The translations under genes were made by a program, and so were the position numbers. From Straminergon stramineum (taxonomy: Eukaryota; Streptophyta; Bryopsida; Hypnales; Calliergonaceae): 64,000 bases of DNA. Location: contig OY987266.1 in the NCBI GenBank assembly GCA_963920665.1, forward strand, positions 8,623,001 through 8,687,000, given 5' to 3'. The notes beneath the pieces were generated by a model. The model was given only the letters and a program-made list of their open reading frames with translations. It was not told the DNA's origin and searched no databases. Below, piece after piece: positions 1-11,049 of the stretch; position 1 is the stretch's first letter, and the number at the start of each line of letters is the position of its first letter.

Positions 1-149
1 AGATGTAAATATGTACCCTACAACCATAGAAGGTATCAATAACTTAACATACATATCCTATAACCATGGAAGGTGTCAATACATAAGTACTTATAACATA
101 GATGCCTAGGCTTTTAGGCTCACATTCTAGCAACCCTCATACACTATTC

Positions 150-420
150 CCTCAAAACAGATCCCACACTATCCTTCTTACATGACTTCATTAGCACTTC
201 TTATTGTTTCTAATTTGACAGTCCTTCTTTGAGAATCATCTGCCACGATAGTAGTCCTTTGTATTCAACCCAACTACCCTCCTTGTCAATTGTCAACTAT
301 AGTTAGCCCCTCTTTTTTCTTGTAGAAGTCACAAGACCTACTCTTTGGATTGTGAAAAACACCATTTTTCAGTCAAATTGTCTGAAATGAAGATTGAGAA
401 TGGGGAGAAGGTGTGACGAC
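150..420 (+). repeat. Dispersed repeat family A, copy 1
   Basis: A non-coding segment running from an acatgacttcattagcac-like start through a cttctttgagaatcatctgcca core to a stretch ending near ttgtctgaaat. A diverged direct copy lies at about 828-1090. A third copy at about 3695-4680 is split by two TTAA-flanked insertions. No open frame of note runs through it. It is useful mainly as the uninterrupted reference for those insertions. Confidence 0.7.
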
Positions 421-630
421 CCCTGACATTAGAGAAATTTTGGACACTTCGGAGGGCTACGAAGGTTTGACAAGCCACTCTATTTCAAGACCCCTGCAAG
501 GCTACTAAAAGAAGAGAATCTCTGACAAAAATAAGATTCACCTTGTGTGAATATCGGGAATGAAAGGGGGTATATCTTCATTTTCTATTCTCTTTCGAAT
601 ATAAAATTGTAGTTGCCACAACCATCCTCT
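410..630 (+). repeat. Dispersed repeat family C, forward copy
   Basis: Begins gtgtgacgacccctgacatt and includes the phrase attcaccttgtgtgaatatc. The same phrase appears in reverse complement at about 2455-2475, within 2225-2600. The two are diverged inverted copies about 2 kb apart. No coding potential was seen. Confidence 0.6.
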
Positions 631-827
631 ATTAAACTATTCGTGTACCAATGCTCGAGTACCAATTCTCTGACAATTGGCAGGACAATGATTAGCAGAA
701 ATAGGGGAAAAGTTCCTATGTAGGCCAAAAAGAAAGTAATGTTTGGGTCCCTTCTGGTGCTTCTTAACAGCCCTGTGGAGAGTCGAAATTTTCTCTAATG
801 CTATCCCCATAAAAGACATACTGTACT

Positions 828-1090
828 GTACACTATCCCTTCTTTCTTACATGACTTTTAGCTAGCCCTTCTTACTGTTTCTAATTTGACGGTCCTCCTT
901 TGAGGATCATCTGCCATGTTTTTAGTCCTTTAATTTGTATTCAATCCAACTGCCCTCATTGCCATTGTCAATTAATCGGTAGCGGCTCTCCTTTTCTCAT
1001 GGGAGTGAGTCTGTGAGCTTCAGTCACAGTCCGCTAGCTCTTCGATCGGGTTGTGAAAAAACACCATCTTTCAGTCAAACTGCTTGAAAT
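828..1090 (+). repeat. Dispersed repeat family A, copy 2
   Basis: Second direct copy of the segment at 150-420. It shares the order acatgactt, tctaatttgacggtcct, gaggatcatctgcca and caccatctttcagtcaaact. Small indels separate the copies, so duplication is old. It is uninterrupted where copy 3 carries transposon insertions. Confidence 0.7.
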
Positions 1091-1156
1091 TTCCTCAGAA
1101 CTCGCCGCTGGGCGTTGATACGATGCAACTTCCATTTTTCTAGGTACAACTGAACA

Positions 1157-1720
1157 AGGTCAAAGAATCATTTCCAGCCACGACAATTGAACAATAGACC
1201 TGGATTGTTTACATCAATTATTACTACGAATAATTTCAGATCACATCAGCATGATCTCATCAGCGAGAGTTTAATTAGTTGTTGACCTCTCTCTCAAGAC
1301 CTGAACAACAACTGGAGTGAAGAGCAGTCGTATTCAAGCGGCTTGAATGTGTGGTCGAAGTCGAAGTTTATCTTTGTTAATTAACTTCCCCAGAACTCGC
1401 CGGGTGTTGATAGGATGCAACTTCCACTGTCTAGGTACAACGTAACTGAACAAGGTCAAAGAGTAATTTGACTAATTTCCAGAACAATGAAATAGACTTA
1501 GCCGGATTGTTTACATTATTATTACTACGAATAATTTCAGATCATATATCAGCATCGCATCAGAGTTTGTTGACCTCTCTGTTAAAACCTGAACAACAAG
1601 AGCATTCAAGCTTGAATGTGGGTTCTGGCAATGCATAATTTCCGTTTCATTTGTACGTCTCAAAAAAAAAGTAACTGAAAAACTTGAATGCCGATCTAAG
1701 TGTGGTCGAAGTCGAAGTTC
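1157..1720 (+). repeat. Repeat family B, two tandem copies
   Basis: Two adjacent copies at about 1157-1375 and 1432-1720. Both contain ggtcaaagagt/aatc, agacc/tta..ggattgtttac, tactacgaataatttcagat and a gacctctctctcaagacctg-like block, and both approach a gtggtcgaagtcgaagtt tail. A third copy at 5085-5440 is interrupted by a 124-bp inverted-repeat element. Function unknown. Confidence 0.7.
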
Positions 1721-1902
1721 AGTTACTGGCTTTCAACTTTGGGACTCATGTTTTCCATGGCTGGCTATCAACGTTGGGACATTTTGTGTGCACCAAACTG
1801 TTGGAGCCTTTGGTCCTGAGGGCGACTTCTCATGCATGCTTTATGGACCAAGACTACTGACTGACAAACATGAAATCATGACTTCAGCGTCTAGACCAGG
1901 CC

Positions 1903-2190
1903 GGATTCAGGTGGGTACCTCCAAAACCGCCATTTTTTGATACTGCAACTAGTTTACTATTATTATTAGACTGGTCAAATTTTCATTGATTTTTATGTTG
2001 GCTAGCAAAAGGAGGTTCCAATACACCAAAGAACGTGACATTTGAATACTGTATGCAAAAGTTATGAAGGGTCAAAGTTATTTTTTGGTAAATGTTCTTA
2101 AATTGTTTCTTCAATATATGTACATATTGGATTTGGAGATGTACCCAATGTGATGATGGTAGTTTTAGGCGGGGTGTGAATTTGGGTGTA
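1903..2190 (-). repeat. Dispersed repeat family D, inverted copy
   Basis: On the minus strand this carries cataacttttgcatacag, ttctttggtgtattggaacc and a ggtacccacct end. The same order appears on the plus strand at about 12785-13350 and 61265-61568. At least three copies therefore lie in the window. The shared ggtacccaccttaa-like end may be an element terminus, but no paired terminus was identified. Confidence 0.6.
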
Positions 2191-2224
2191 TCATTAGAGA
2201 AATTGTGGACTCTCCATAGGGCTT

Positions 2225-2600
2225 CCAAGAAGTGCTAAGAGGGACCCTCATTGCATTACATTTATTTTGCCTAAGGAACTTTTCCCCTAATATTTTTGCA
2301 CTTCATCACTCTCAAATGTCAAAACATTCATTTCTCAAGTATTAATAGTTAGGGTTGTGACAAGTGTTGTTTTGATATTTGAAAGCACCTTGGAAGCAAC
2401 TTCCTCCTAAGATTGTGGAATAGAAAACTGAAATATACTTCTTAGAACTCCCGATATTCACACAAGGTGAATCTTTGTTTTGTCAAAAATTCCCTCTTTT
2501 GAATAGCTCAATAGGCTCTAGAAATAAACTAGCTTGTCAAATGTTGGCGCCCCTCTGGAAAGTCCAAAAATTTTCTATTGCCACTTTAGTGTGTGAAATC
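2225..2600 (-). repeat. Dispersed repeat family C, inverted copy
   Basis: Reverse-complement counterpart of 410-630. The shared core is gatattcacacaaggtgaat on the plus strand. The copies differ by many substitutions and by segments present in only one of them. No gene was seen here. Confidence 0.55.
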
Positions 2601-2689
2601 ATGAGTTCAATATGAAGATTAGTGTGTGGAATGTTGAAATCTGATAATTGTGCATATTTGATACATATGTAACCAATAAAATCATGTAA

Positions 2690-3310
2690 AGTTTGATTAG
2701 TTGGCACATTCTTGTCAAATATTTATTTTACTTCCACTAACTGTTTTGAGGTTCATATTTTGGATTATGAACAAAGTACAAGGTGATGTTGTATCTAACT
2801 AATGTTTCATTCATCCCCTTGATGTCTAAAACTATAAATACAATCTTCATTCATATCCAATAGATGAAATTGAAAGAACTAGTATACAATTGTAAGATAT
2901 AAGCAAAATCATGCAAAAATTATTAAGAAAAAAAATGAAAATCCAAAGAGTGATTTTCATAAATTAGGTTCAATATCAACAATGTTTCTAAGAATTCTTT
3001 TTTTTTCATGAAAAAAATAGGGCTTGGCTTCTTTTTGTAGTACCAAACAATAAATGATGATCAACTAAAAGTTTTTAGACTTTGGAGACCTAAATTTCCA
3101 ATAGAGTCTCATATAGGTATTAGAATATGACAACAATTTTGGCTAGAGCCTATTTTGGGGACTAAGTTGAGTTTTTTGCAATTGGTGTATTTTAGAACAT
3201 TTTTCTTCATCATCTAGACAATCAAAATGTTTTTTTGAAGTGGGCCATGAAATGCAATGTTTGTGATGTACACTACTACCAAGAGCTCACATAAAGAACC
3301 AAATGAATAT
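2690..3310 (+). repeat. Repeat family E, uninterrupted copy
   Basis: Collinear with 7085-8670. Shared landmarks are ttggcacattc, ttttggattatgaacaaagt, tgtaagatataagcaaaatc, gtctcatata and gaatatgaaagagaaggc. This copy lacks the roughly 957 bp present at 7404-8360 of the other, so it serves as the empty-site reference. No coding frame is conserved between the copies. Confidence 0.75.
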
Positions 3311-3364
3311 GAAAGAGAAGGCAAGACGACCACAAGAACAATGCAATAATATTAAGCACTTTTC

Positions 3365-3690
3365 TGAGAATGAAACTTCTATGAAGAATGAGAAGGTGTG
3401 GAGTGAAAAAAGAGGAGCTAGTATATAGGAGCCCTTCTCCATGAATAAGATGTGACTTCCCTTTTCACCATGTGCAAAATGAGAATGCATATAGCTTATT
3501 AATTTTTCTCCTCAACTCCTCAATCTTTACAGCCACCCATTTGTCATGTCCCAAGGAGAAGGAAAAAACTTCTCAATCTTCAAAGAATGGGCCTTCTGCA
3601 ATTCAAGAATAGAGTGCCATGTCCTTGTTCTTTGAAGATTGATTGAAAATCGGGAGTTAGAAAAAAGTGTGACTACCCCTAGTAAAAAGG
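3365..3690 (+). repeat. Repeat family F, copy 1
   Basis: Contains gaatgaaacttctatgaag, ccttctccatga, gaaaaaacttctcaatctt and agaatgggcctt, ending near gtgtgactacccct. The same order occurs at about 25795-26115. Short open frames in it are not conserved between copies. It abuts repeat A copy 3. Confidence 0.65.
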
Positions 3691-3729
3691 ACATACTATC
3701 CTTCTTGCATGACTTTAGCACTTCTTTAA

Positions 3730-4210
3730 CCTTGAAATGATGCCAAGGATATTTCTTGTCCAATGGATGACAAAAAATCTTCCTATATAGGAAAAAAGTG
3801 CAATTTTTCATTGTTGGAATTTTCTGCAAAAAGGAGAGATCTTACACAATAAAGGCCATATTCGTTATATTGAGACTTTTCGCAGATTTTGAGACAAAAT
3901 GCTAGTTATTGGAAAATTCATTTAAAAAATTAGGAATTGAAACCAAAAATAAATAATGCTCAAATAGTGATCCTATAATGAAATTCTAAAATTTGGTATT
4001 GTTACCTATTTATAAAAAAATGCCAATAAAGAGATAAAATGGTTTATCCTGAAGTCGAGGATAAAATCGAGACTGCGAAAGGTCTCAATATAATGAATAT
4101 GGTCTTAATAGTTTGACCTCCAATGAAGATTTTTGATTTTTTTAAAGTAGATGATGTCAAACGGTTCTAAAAGCCATGATTTCCATGGTCACCAATCCGT
4201 CTTTTAAGGA
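3730..4210. mobile_element. TTAA-flanked MITE copy A, carrying a nested element
   Basis: Starts CCTTGAAATGATGCC and ends at CTTTTAAGGA, with TTAA at 3726-3729 and 4211-4214. Its interior (tgtccaatggatgacaaa, gatgatgtcaaacggttc, tttccatggtcacca) matches the MITEs at 4320, 5508 and 30587, so it belongs to the same family. It is longer because a 253-bp inverted-repeat element occupies 3853-4105. It interrupts a copy of repeat A. No transposase is encoded; the family is non-autonomous. Assignment to piggyBac rests on TTAA plus CCC/GGG ends seen in better-kept copies. Confidence 0.7.
3853..4105. mobile_element. Nested MITE with about 32-bp TIRs and TAA target duplication
   Basis: Left end AGGCCATATTCGTTATATTG continues as agacttttcgcag. 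The right end, reverse complemented, begins AGACCATATTCATTATATTG and continues as agacctttcgcag. Arms are about 32 bp with few mismatches. TAA is present at 3850-3852 and 4106-4108. The three sibling MITEs lack this 253-bp segment at the matching point, so it is an insertion inside a MITE. TAA duplication is typical of the PIF/Harbinger superfamily; that assignment is inference. Confidence 0.75.
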
Positions 4211-4680
4211 TTAAGTTACTATTTTTAATTTGACAGTCCTTCTTCGAAGATCATTGTTTGCTATAATTGTAGTCCTTATATTCAACTCAACTACCTTCCT
4301 TGTCAGTTGATAACTTTAACCCTTAAACGTCGACATGGACGTTTTGTGTCCAATGGATGACAAAGAATCTTCCTATGTAGTACAGAAGTGCAATTGTTCA
4401 TCCTTGAAATTTCGTGCAAAAAGGAGAAATTTTGTACAATACTTTGACATCCAATGAATATTTTTGGATTTTATAAAGTAGATGATGTCACACATTTCCA
4501 AAAGAGAGGATTTCGACAATCACTAGTCTGTCTTCTAAGGGTTAATTAAGTTATCCCCTCCTTTTCTCCTGGGAGTGATGAGACTAACTTATCTCTTTGG
4601 ATTCTGAAAAACTCAAGTTAAGTTACGTACACCATCTTAATCAATTTGTCAAATTGTCTGAAATTTCAACAGAATTGAGT
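4205..4680 (+). repeat. Repeat family A, copy 3 (right part), interrupted
   Basis: Continues repeat A from 3695-3726 after the insertion at 3730-4210, then is interrupted again at 4320-4541. Flanking pieces align with 150-420 and 828-1090: ttaatttgacagtccttctt, gtagtcct, cttgtcagttg, then tctttggattctgaaaa and ttgtctgaaatttc. The two plain copies supply the pre-insertion sequence. Confidence 0.7.
4320..4541. mobile_element. TTAA-flanked MITE copy B (piggyBac-like), 222 bp
   Basis: Left end CCCTTAAACGTCGAC, right end TCTTCTAAGGG, with TTAA at 4316-4319 and 4542-4545. The interior matches the copies at 5508 and 30587 in order: atggatgacaaagaatcttc, ttgttcatccttg, ccaatgaatattttt, gatgatgtcacac. 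Plain copies of the host repeat near 285-315 and 950-985 lack it. It is too short to encode a transposase. Confidence 0.8.
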
Positions 4681-5084
4681 GGCTGCCCTGGTGATATGAA
4701 TCAAATGATGAAACTTCCATCAATGTTTTTTTAGGCAATTTAATGCCCAATTACCTCAAAAAAAAATGGGCAGCTTCAAGCCTATAGAATCAAAAGGGGA
4801 AAATGTGTTAAAAATTGCCAGACTGTCATCATGGCCCTGCACATTATTGCCACAATGTTTTCAAAACCTCATTTTATCCATCCTGCAAAGTCAACCTATA
4901 CAAATATTGCATACAAAAATTACATATTCAAAATTGCATACTCATAATTGACCTTATTTAATTCAAATCCCTAAAATGAAGGAGCCAGGAAATGCAATGT
5001 AAAACCTTCTTGAAAAAAAAGCCACATAACCATTTGTTTGAAAACCAAAAAAAAACACTGACTTTGATTGTCTATTATTGGTAG

Positions 5085-5440
5085 GTACAAAATCAAAGAA
5101 TAATTTCCAGCCATGACAATCCAAAAATAGACCTGGATTAAGGTATGTTTGCACTCGATATTAAAGAGTGTTGTTACTAAGGGTCTTAGGAACGAATTTA
5201 GACATGCTTCTAGGCTGGATTCATGTTGCAAACATCACCCTTAACACCAAGTGTGAACATACCTTTAGATTGTTTCAAAATGACTGTCAATAGTGCTAAA
5301 AATAATAATTTCAAATGATATCAGCATGATCTCATCAGCAAGAGTTTTGTTGTGGACCTCTCTCTCAAGACCTGAACTACAATTGAAGACCTTCATTTAA
5401 GCTTCATTGTCATGATTGTCATTGTGTGGTTGAAGTTGAA
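5085..5440 (+). repeat. Repeat family B, copy 3, interrupted
   Basis: Matches the copies at 1157-1375 and 1432-1720: tttccagccatgacaat, atagacctggatt, tcagcatgatctcatcagc, gacctctctctcaagacctg and a gtggttgaagttgaag tail. It is interrupted at 5141-5264 by a 124-bp element absent from both other copies. Confidence 0.75.
5141..5264. mobile_element. 124-bp MITE with TTA target duplication
   Basis: Left end AGGTATGTTTGCACTCG and right end, reverse complemented, AGGTATGTTCACACTTG: 14 of 17 positions match. TTA lies directly outside each end (5138-5140 and 5265-5267). The host repeat copies near 1200 and 1500 continue across this point without it. TTA duplication with short inverted ends suggests PIF/Harbinger (Tourist-like) ancestry; no transposase is present. 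Confidence 0.8.
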
Positions 5441-5507
5441 GAGCATTGCCACTGTTTCACAAGAAAAATGATTGGGCTTAGGAGCTCAACAATGTTGATT
5501 TTGTTAA

Positions 5508-5711
5508 CCCCTCAACAACGCGATGAATGACAAGGAATTCTCCTCTGTAGGATAGAAATGCAACTATTCATCCTTGGAATTAGGGGTGGAAAGGGGAGAT
5601 CTTCTAGAGTAGCTTGACTCCCAATGAGTATTTTTGATTTTCTGAAAGTGGATGATGTTACATGGTTCCAAAATGGTTGATTTCCATGGTCACCATCCCG
5701 GTGTTCAAGGG
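5508..5711. mobile_element. TTAA-flanked MITE copy C (piggyBac-like), 204 bp
   Basis: Left end CCCCTCAACAACGCG, right end GGTGTTCAAGGG, flanked by TTAA at 5504-5507 and 5712-5715. The interior is close to copy D at 30587: gatgaatgacaaggaattct, gcaactattcatcct, gaattaggggtggaaa, cttgactcccaatgagta. Non-autonomous. Confidence 0.85.
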
Positions 5712-7084
5712 TTAATTTAGACACGATGCAATGTTTGTCCTTCACTTTGACTTCCATGCCATGGCACCACAATATGTTTCTATTTGCAATATTTTTCATG
5801 CATGTGTCATGTTGGCAGGCCTCCTCGTATCCCAAAAATGTATATCAAAAGCTTACAATTGTTCCTTGAAGATAGCTACCCAGAATTGCAGCTTAGTACA
5901 ACAAAAAAGGATACGGGAAGATGTCATACTCAACCATTTTTTTGAATGGGCCGGCCTAGAATTCACCCATAGTGTGGGGTGACATCATTTCCGAGCTTAG
6001 TAAGCACATTAGAAAAGATTTGAGGGCATGAAGAGGCCATGAGTTATTTTGAGTTCCCAAGGTGTGGGAACTTGCCACATCAATAGTATAATGTGGCACA
6101 GACACTGCCACATCAGAAAATAATATTATTAATAATTATTTTTTTCAGAAAAAATATTTTTTAAATTCAATTTTAGATTTCTTAATACTTTTTAGAAATT
6201 TTTTGGGAAAAAAATTTAATTGTTTTTTCCATAAATTCAGAAATTCAGCCCATTATAGGTTGGTTTCCAATTTCTGGCAGCACAAGGAACAATGCAAGAA
6301 TAGCCCTGAAACAGGCTCTTGGAGTCCTCAATTCTCCTCTAATGATATGTTTGGCCCGTATATTGACCAACAATGGTGATGCTTTGAAGGGAGCTTTGCA
6401 TGTAGAGGCAGTTCCATTCACCTTTAGGCTGATTGCACAAATTTCAACCTTTTGTTCAATCACAAGTGAGCATTTGGGGCCTCTTACACATCAAATTGGC
6501 CTTGCCTCTAGGCGTAGAGTGTCCCTAAGTTACTAGCTACCAACTTTGGGACACATGTTTTCTAAGTTTGGCTAGCAACTTTGTCACATGTATTTTTCAT
6601 GCCTAACTTGCATTTTGTTTGCACCAAAGTTGTAGCTTTGGTTCTAAGGATGACTCCTAATGCTAAGATTGATTGACATGAAATCCTAACTTTAGCATGA
6701 TGATCATGATTAGTACAGGGTAATGCCCGTGCAGAGGAGGGAATTGTGCAAAAAATGTGTTGACAAGGAAAGGAGAGCCCTACAAAGAAACAAATTTTTT
6801 GCGAAATTCTTGACAACAAGGATATTGCTAGGTATTAAATGCCCGCTAGAAAGTGCAAGAAATTTGGATGAGCATAAAACTTTATAGACGAAGAATCCCT
6901 AATGCTTGATTACTTGAGTGGATCCACATAATGTGTTGATTACACAAAATAGCCTTCTAGCTAAAGAATGAGGAATTATCTAGCATGGTAAGTGTATGAA
7001 ATCTTGACTTCAACATCAAGATTATCTTGAAATTTGGTAATTGTGTATGTAGTATCACACAAATATAACTAATGAAAGTATACA

Positions 7085-8670
7085 AAATTCCATAAGTTGG
7101 CACATTCCTATCAAATATTTACTTTACCTCTAAGTGTCTGAAGGTTTGTATTTTGGATTATGAACAAAGTTCAAAATGATGTTGGATCCAAATACTGCCT
7201 CATTCATCCCAATCATGTTTGAATCTATAAATTCAATCTTCATGTATATTTGTTACATGAAATTGAGAGAACCAATATATGGCTATAAGATATAATCAAA
7301 ATTATGAAAAAAGTATTAAGAAAAAAATGGGAGTCAAAGGGTTGACTTAGATCATTTAGGTTCACTATCAAGAATATTTCTTAAAACTATTTTGTCTCAT
7401 TAACCCCTCACTGCCTAAGGCTTGAACAGGTTCAAAAACAACATTTCTTTTGAAGTGTTATAGATATAATTTTCACTAAGCTATAGAGATCTCAACCGTA
7501 CAATCTTGTAGTGCACTTGTTGTAAATGACGTGTATCAAATTTGGTGTCATTTGACCGCATAGGTTGCAAGATTATAATGTTTTAGTGTTGAAAAAGGAT
7601 GCTGAAATTTTCCTCAAAATACATTTGGAGGCGAAATTTGGTTTCTAAATTCACTTAAATGAAGAAACTTTAAACTATAAAGTGATTCAAAATCAGCATA
7701 CAAACACATTGATGAAAAAATATCATTCAATTGACTCATTATGTCTGCAAAATGGCTTTAAATTGTCAAAAAATAACAAGAAAAGTTGCAAAAAACACAT
7801 CAAAAATTGAACCTCCTTCTACGAAAATGCTTCTTAGTCACTCATAACTTCTTGGATTGATATGAAATTTTATACAGACAAACTAGACTAGTATGCGCAA
7901 CTTTTCCAAAAAAAATTATTGAAAAAAAACATTGTATGTAGAAGAAACAAGCCACCGAAGTTCACTGTAATTCAAAAATGTCGAGATTTTGAACTTTGAA
8001 TTGCTCTTAGACATTCAAAACAACTTGGATTGACACGAAAATTCTACCACAATAACTAGACTTCAAAGGAAACATAGCCCAACAAATTTTATTGAAATCG
8101 AACTTTGGATGAAGGAGATACAAGCCCCAAAAGTTGCAGCCATCAAATGCAGTTTGGTGAACTCAAATTGAACTTGTGAACTTTGATTGGCTTCCAAAAA
8201 TTCATTACATCTTGTATTGATCTGAAAATTTTACCACACAAACTAGAAGAGAGAGCACAAATTTTCCAAGAAGTTTTATTGAATTCGAACATTGTATGCA
8301 AAAGTTAGAGCACTTTGGTTTTGGCATGAGGACACGTTTGGTCCCACCGGCGGTGAGGTGTTCAAAAATTAGGATTTAGCTTCTCTTTGTACTACCAATG
8401 ATGACCAATTGAAAGTTTTGAATTTTGGAGACTTAAATTTTCAACATAGTCTCATATAAATATTAAAGTATGGAAACAAATTTAGCTAGAACATATTGAG
8501 GGATTAGGTTGATTTTTTTGTCATTAGTGTATTTTACAACACTTTTTGGCCTCATCATCCAAACAATATAGATGGATTTTTGAAGTGATCTATGAAACGT
8601 AAAGTTTGTAATGTATGCTATTGCCAAGAGTTTGTTTAAAGAACAAGATGAATATGAAAGAGAAGGCACA
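7085..8670 (+). repeat. Repeat family E, copy interrupted by an insertion
   Basis: Direct copy of 2690-3310. The flanks at 7085-7400 and 8361-8670 align with the uninterrupted copy, and the 7404-8360 block has no counterpart there. Short open frames differ between copies, so the family is probably non-coding. Confidence 0.75.
7404..8360. mobile_element. 957-bp TTAA-type insertion with GC-rich ends
   Basis: Left end CCCCTCACTGCC; right end GGCGGTGAGGTG, which reverse complements to CACCTCACCGCC (10 of 12 match). The left flank is TTAA at 7400-7403; the right flank TTCA at 8361-8364 looks like a mutated TTAA. The collinear repeat at 2690-3310 lacks the block. Inside, a unit of about 120-150 bp recurs about three times (near 7850, 8025 and 8205), each with a ..ttggattgay..gaaa..actaga core and a ttattgaa..aac tail. 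No long open frame, so non-autonomous. Confidence 0.7.
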
Positions 8671-8699
8671 ATGACCACATGAACAAAACAACAATAAGA

Positions 8700-10090
8700 G
8701 CTTGAGACAATAAGCCTTGTAGGAGCAACAACTACGAAGGATAAGGTGATTAGACTTTAAGTGATACACTTGAAACTACATCTTCCTAAAAGCTATATTG
8801 AAGCAATAGACTCCAAATACTAAAGGGTGCCAAGAAAGTCGTGGTGATAAATTCCAAACTCATAATTAATGGACCATAGAATTAATAACAATGGTGCCAG
8901 AACAATCAGACTACTTCAATTTTAGTCATATAGCTTCAAAATTCCTTTCTTTATTTATACACTTCATGTACATGTGGGCTCAAATATCAATCAAAGTTTC
9001 AGAAATGGGCTCAAACCTAAAGGTTATTACAAGAATAACCTTTTTTAAATAAAGCAATTTCCCAATCCTTATGGATATTTAAATATTGAGAATTTTGAAC
9101 TCAAAGACTATTGCATACTTACAAAGGTGTGTTCTACCAAGTAATTCTTTAATTGGCAAATTGTTATTATAAAATACAATTTGTACCCCCCTTCCATATT
9201 CATATTTTTTGAAAGCTCTTGTGGTGGCAATCGATATTGAATATTCCCACTATATTTCATATATCCATTTGTAATTGTAATCTGTATTCTATATATGTGT
9301 ATATTCTTGGATAAAATATACCATACCATATTCAGTATTGGCTCCATCAACAGCCATACATTTTCCCATGCATTCTACACATTGATAGCATTCAAGAGGG
9401 GCATCTTTTTTAAATCCATATCAACAACTTTGTTTTTTTCCACATGAGTGTGTGTCCGGGTAGACCGCAAAAATAGAACCTATTTTCGTCTTTTTGTCAC
9501 ATAAGGTAATGGAAACTCATCCTAGCCTTAATAAAAAAAATCAACTCAAATTATTATCATTTCTTGCTGTGATTTCAATAATTCAATAATTAATTAACCC
9601 CTAATATACAAATGCTCCACAAAAAGACAACTATAAATTTTTTTAAATTCTTGTGTTTAGTCCATTTTTAATAGATTATTTCAAATTTTTGACACAAATT
9701 ACGGAAATGTATTCCCTTAATTTTTTTCAGATAAGGAGACTAAATAAAATGTTATACACTTGCGTGTACAAATTTAACTAATGAATTTGAAAAGAACCTT
9801 TTTTTCATTAACGCACAATAAATGCAATAGTAATGACATTTTTTCACAATATTAGTCCACACTATACCTTAGTTATTTAGGAGTGAAGTTTGTATGCAAG
9901 TGATGGTTTCTTCTTCCTTTGTCTTAAATTTATTTTTATTTTTGTAGGTTACTATAATATAGTCCTTTGATTGAATAATACTATAATATAGTTGAAAACA
10001 TCAACTACAATAACTTTAGATCATAATCGTGCAATTCAAATGGTTCCTTCAGAGATAAGTGGTAATTGGAAAGAGGATGGGTATCTTTGC
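8700..10090. other. Gene-free AT-rich stretch
   Basis: No frame with recognisable domains, no tRNA-like fold and no strong inverted repeat was seen. Short open frames here look like chance frames in AT-rich DNA. Confidence 0.6.
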
Positions 10091-10095
10091 CTTAA

Positions 10096-11037
10096 CCCCT
10101 AAAGGGCCAAACAACATTTTGGGCAACATATTGATTTGGGGCAGCTCACTTCAGATGGAATTTTTATTTTTTTTCTTTGAAATTTTCAAACAATATGTGC
10201 TCAAGGAGTAATTTTAAGGCCCAACAATTTTCATAACATTTGAATACATGGTTGAAAAGTTATTGTATGGTATGTAGTTTTCATTGCTTAGCAAGCAGCT
10301 CCAGCAACAACAAAAACTTCTTTAAAAATCACTTTTTTTAAAATAAAAAAATTTGAAAATGGTTTTCTAGATTTATATGAACATGGAAAGCTTTGAATCA
10401 TTCCATTTTGATTTATGAGATGAAAGTTATGAAGAGTTTTAGTTGTGGGTAGTTTGTAGGTAGTTATGGAATCTCCACTATAAAATAACCTTTGAAGACT
10501 TTATTTAACTCAATTTTCAATATTTTTGAAAACAATAAAACCATAGGATGTATATTGTTTATTAAAGAATTTGAACTATTGGGATTGGCATTTTTCAAAT
10601 CCATAAATAAATTGTTAACAATTTAGTATTTTGAATCATTCTCTACTTCTTTCTACTTACTAATTTTTCCCTATATGTTGTACAATTCCAAATAATCTAA
10701 AAAATTTCAAGAATGTAGCCAACTTCACTTGAAGAATGAATCCAAAGAGTTACAACCATTTTGGACATTTTTTCATAATGATATGACCTTGTGAAGTGCA
10801 GCTGCCCGGGTTTTTGCAAGGCCCCCAAAAGGCTTTTTGTCAATTTAAACACTAATATCTTGCAATCTACACAGTGAAAATTTCTGAAATTTTTCTACAT
10901 CTTTTCAACCCAATGTACTACAAGATCCTACAACTATATGTGTCCAAAAATGAATATTTTCTAAAATTTGGTACTTATACTAGAAATGGCAGTTTTGGAG
11001 CATTTTTGGTGAAAACATAGTCAAATATGTTTAGGGG
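10096..11037. mobile_element. 942-bp TTAA-type repeat element, copy 1
   Basis: Left end CCCCTAAAGGGCC after TTAA at 10092-10095. The right end TTTAGGGG is followed by TTTAA, probably a slipped TTAA. A diverged full-length relative lies at about 59445-60330, sharing ctttgaaattttcaaacaa, aggcccaaca, ggttttctagattt, ggaaagctttgaatcatt and tccctatatgttgtacaatt. There is no long open frame, so it is non-autonomous. Superfamily assignment is inferred only from the ends and the TTAA. Confidence 0.65.
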
Positions 11038-11049
11038 TTTAAATGATTA

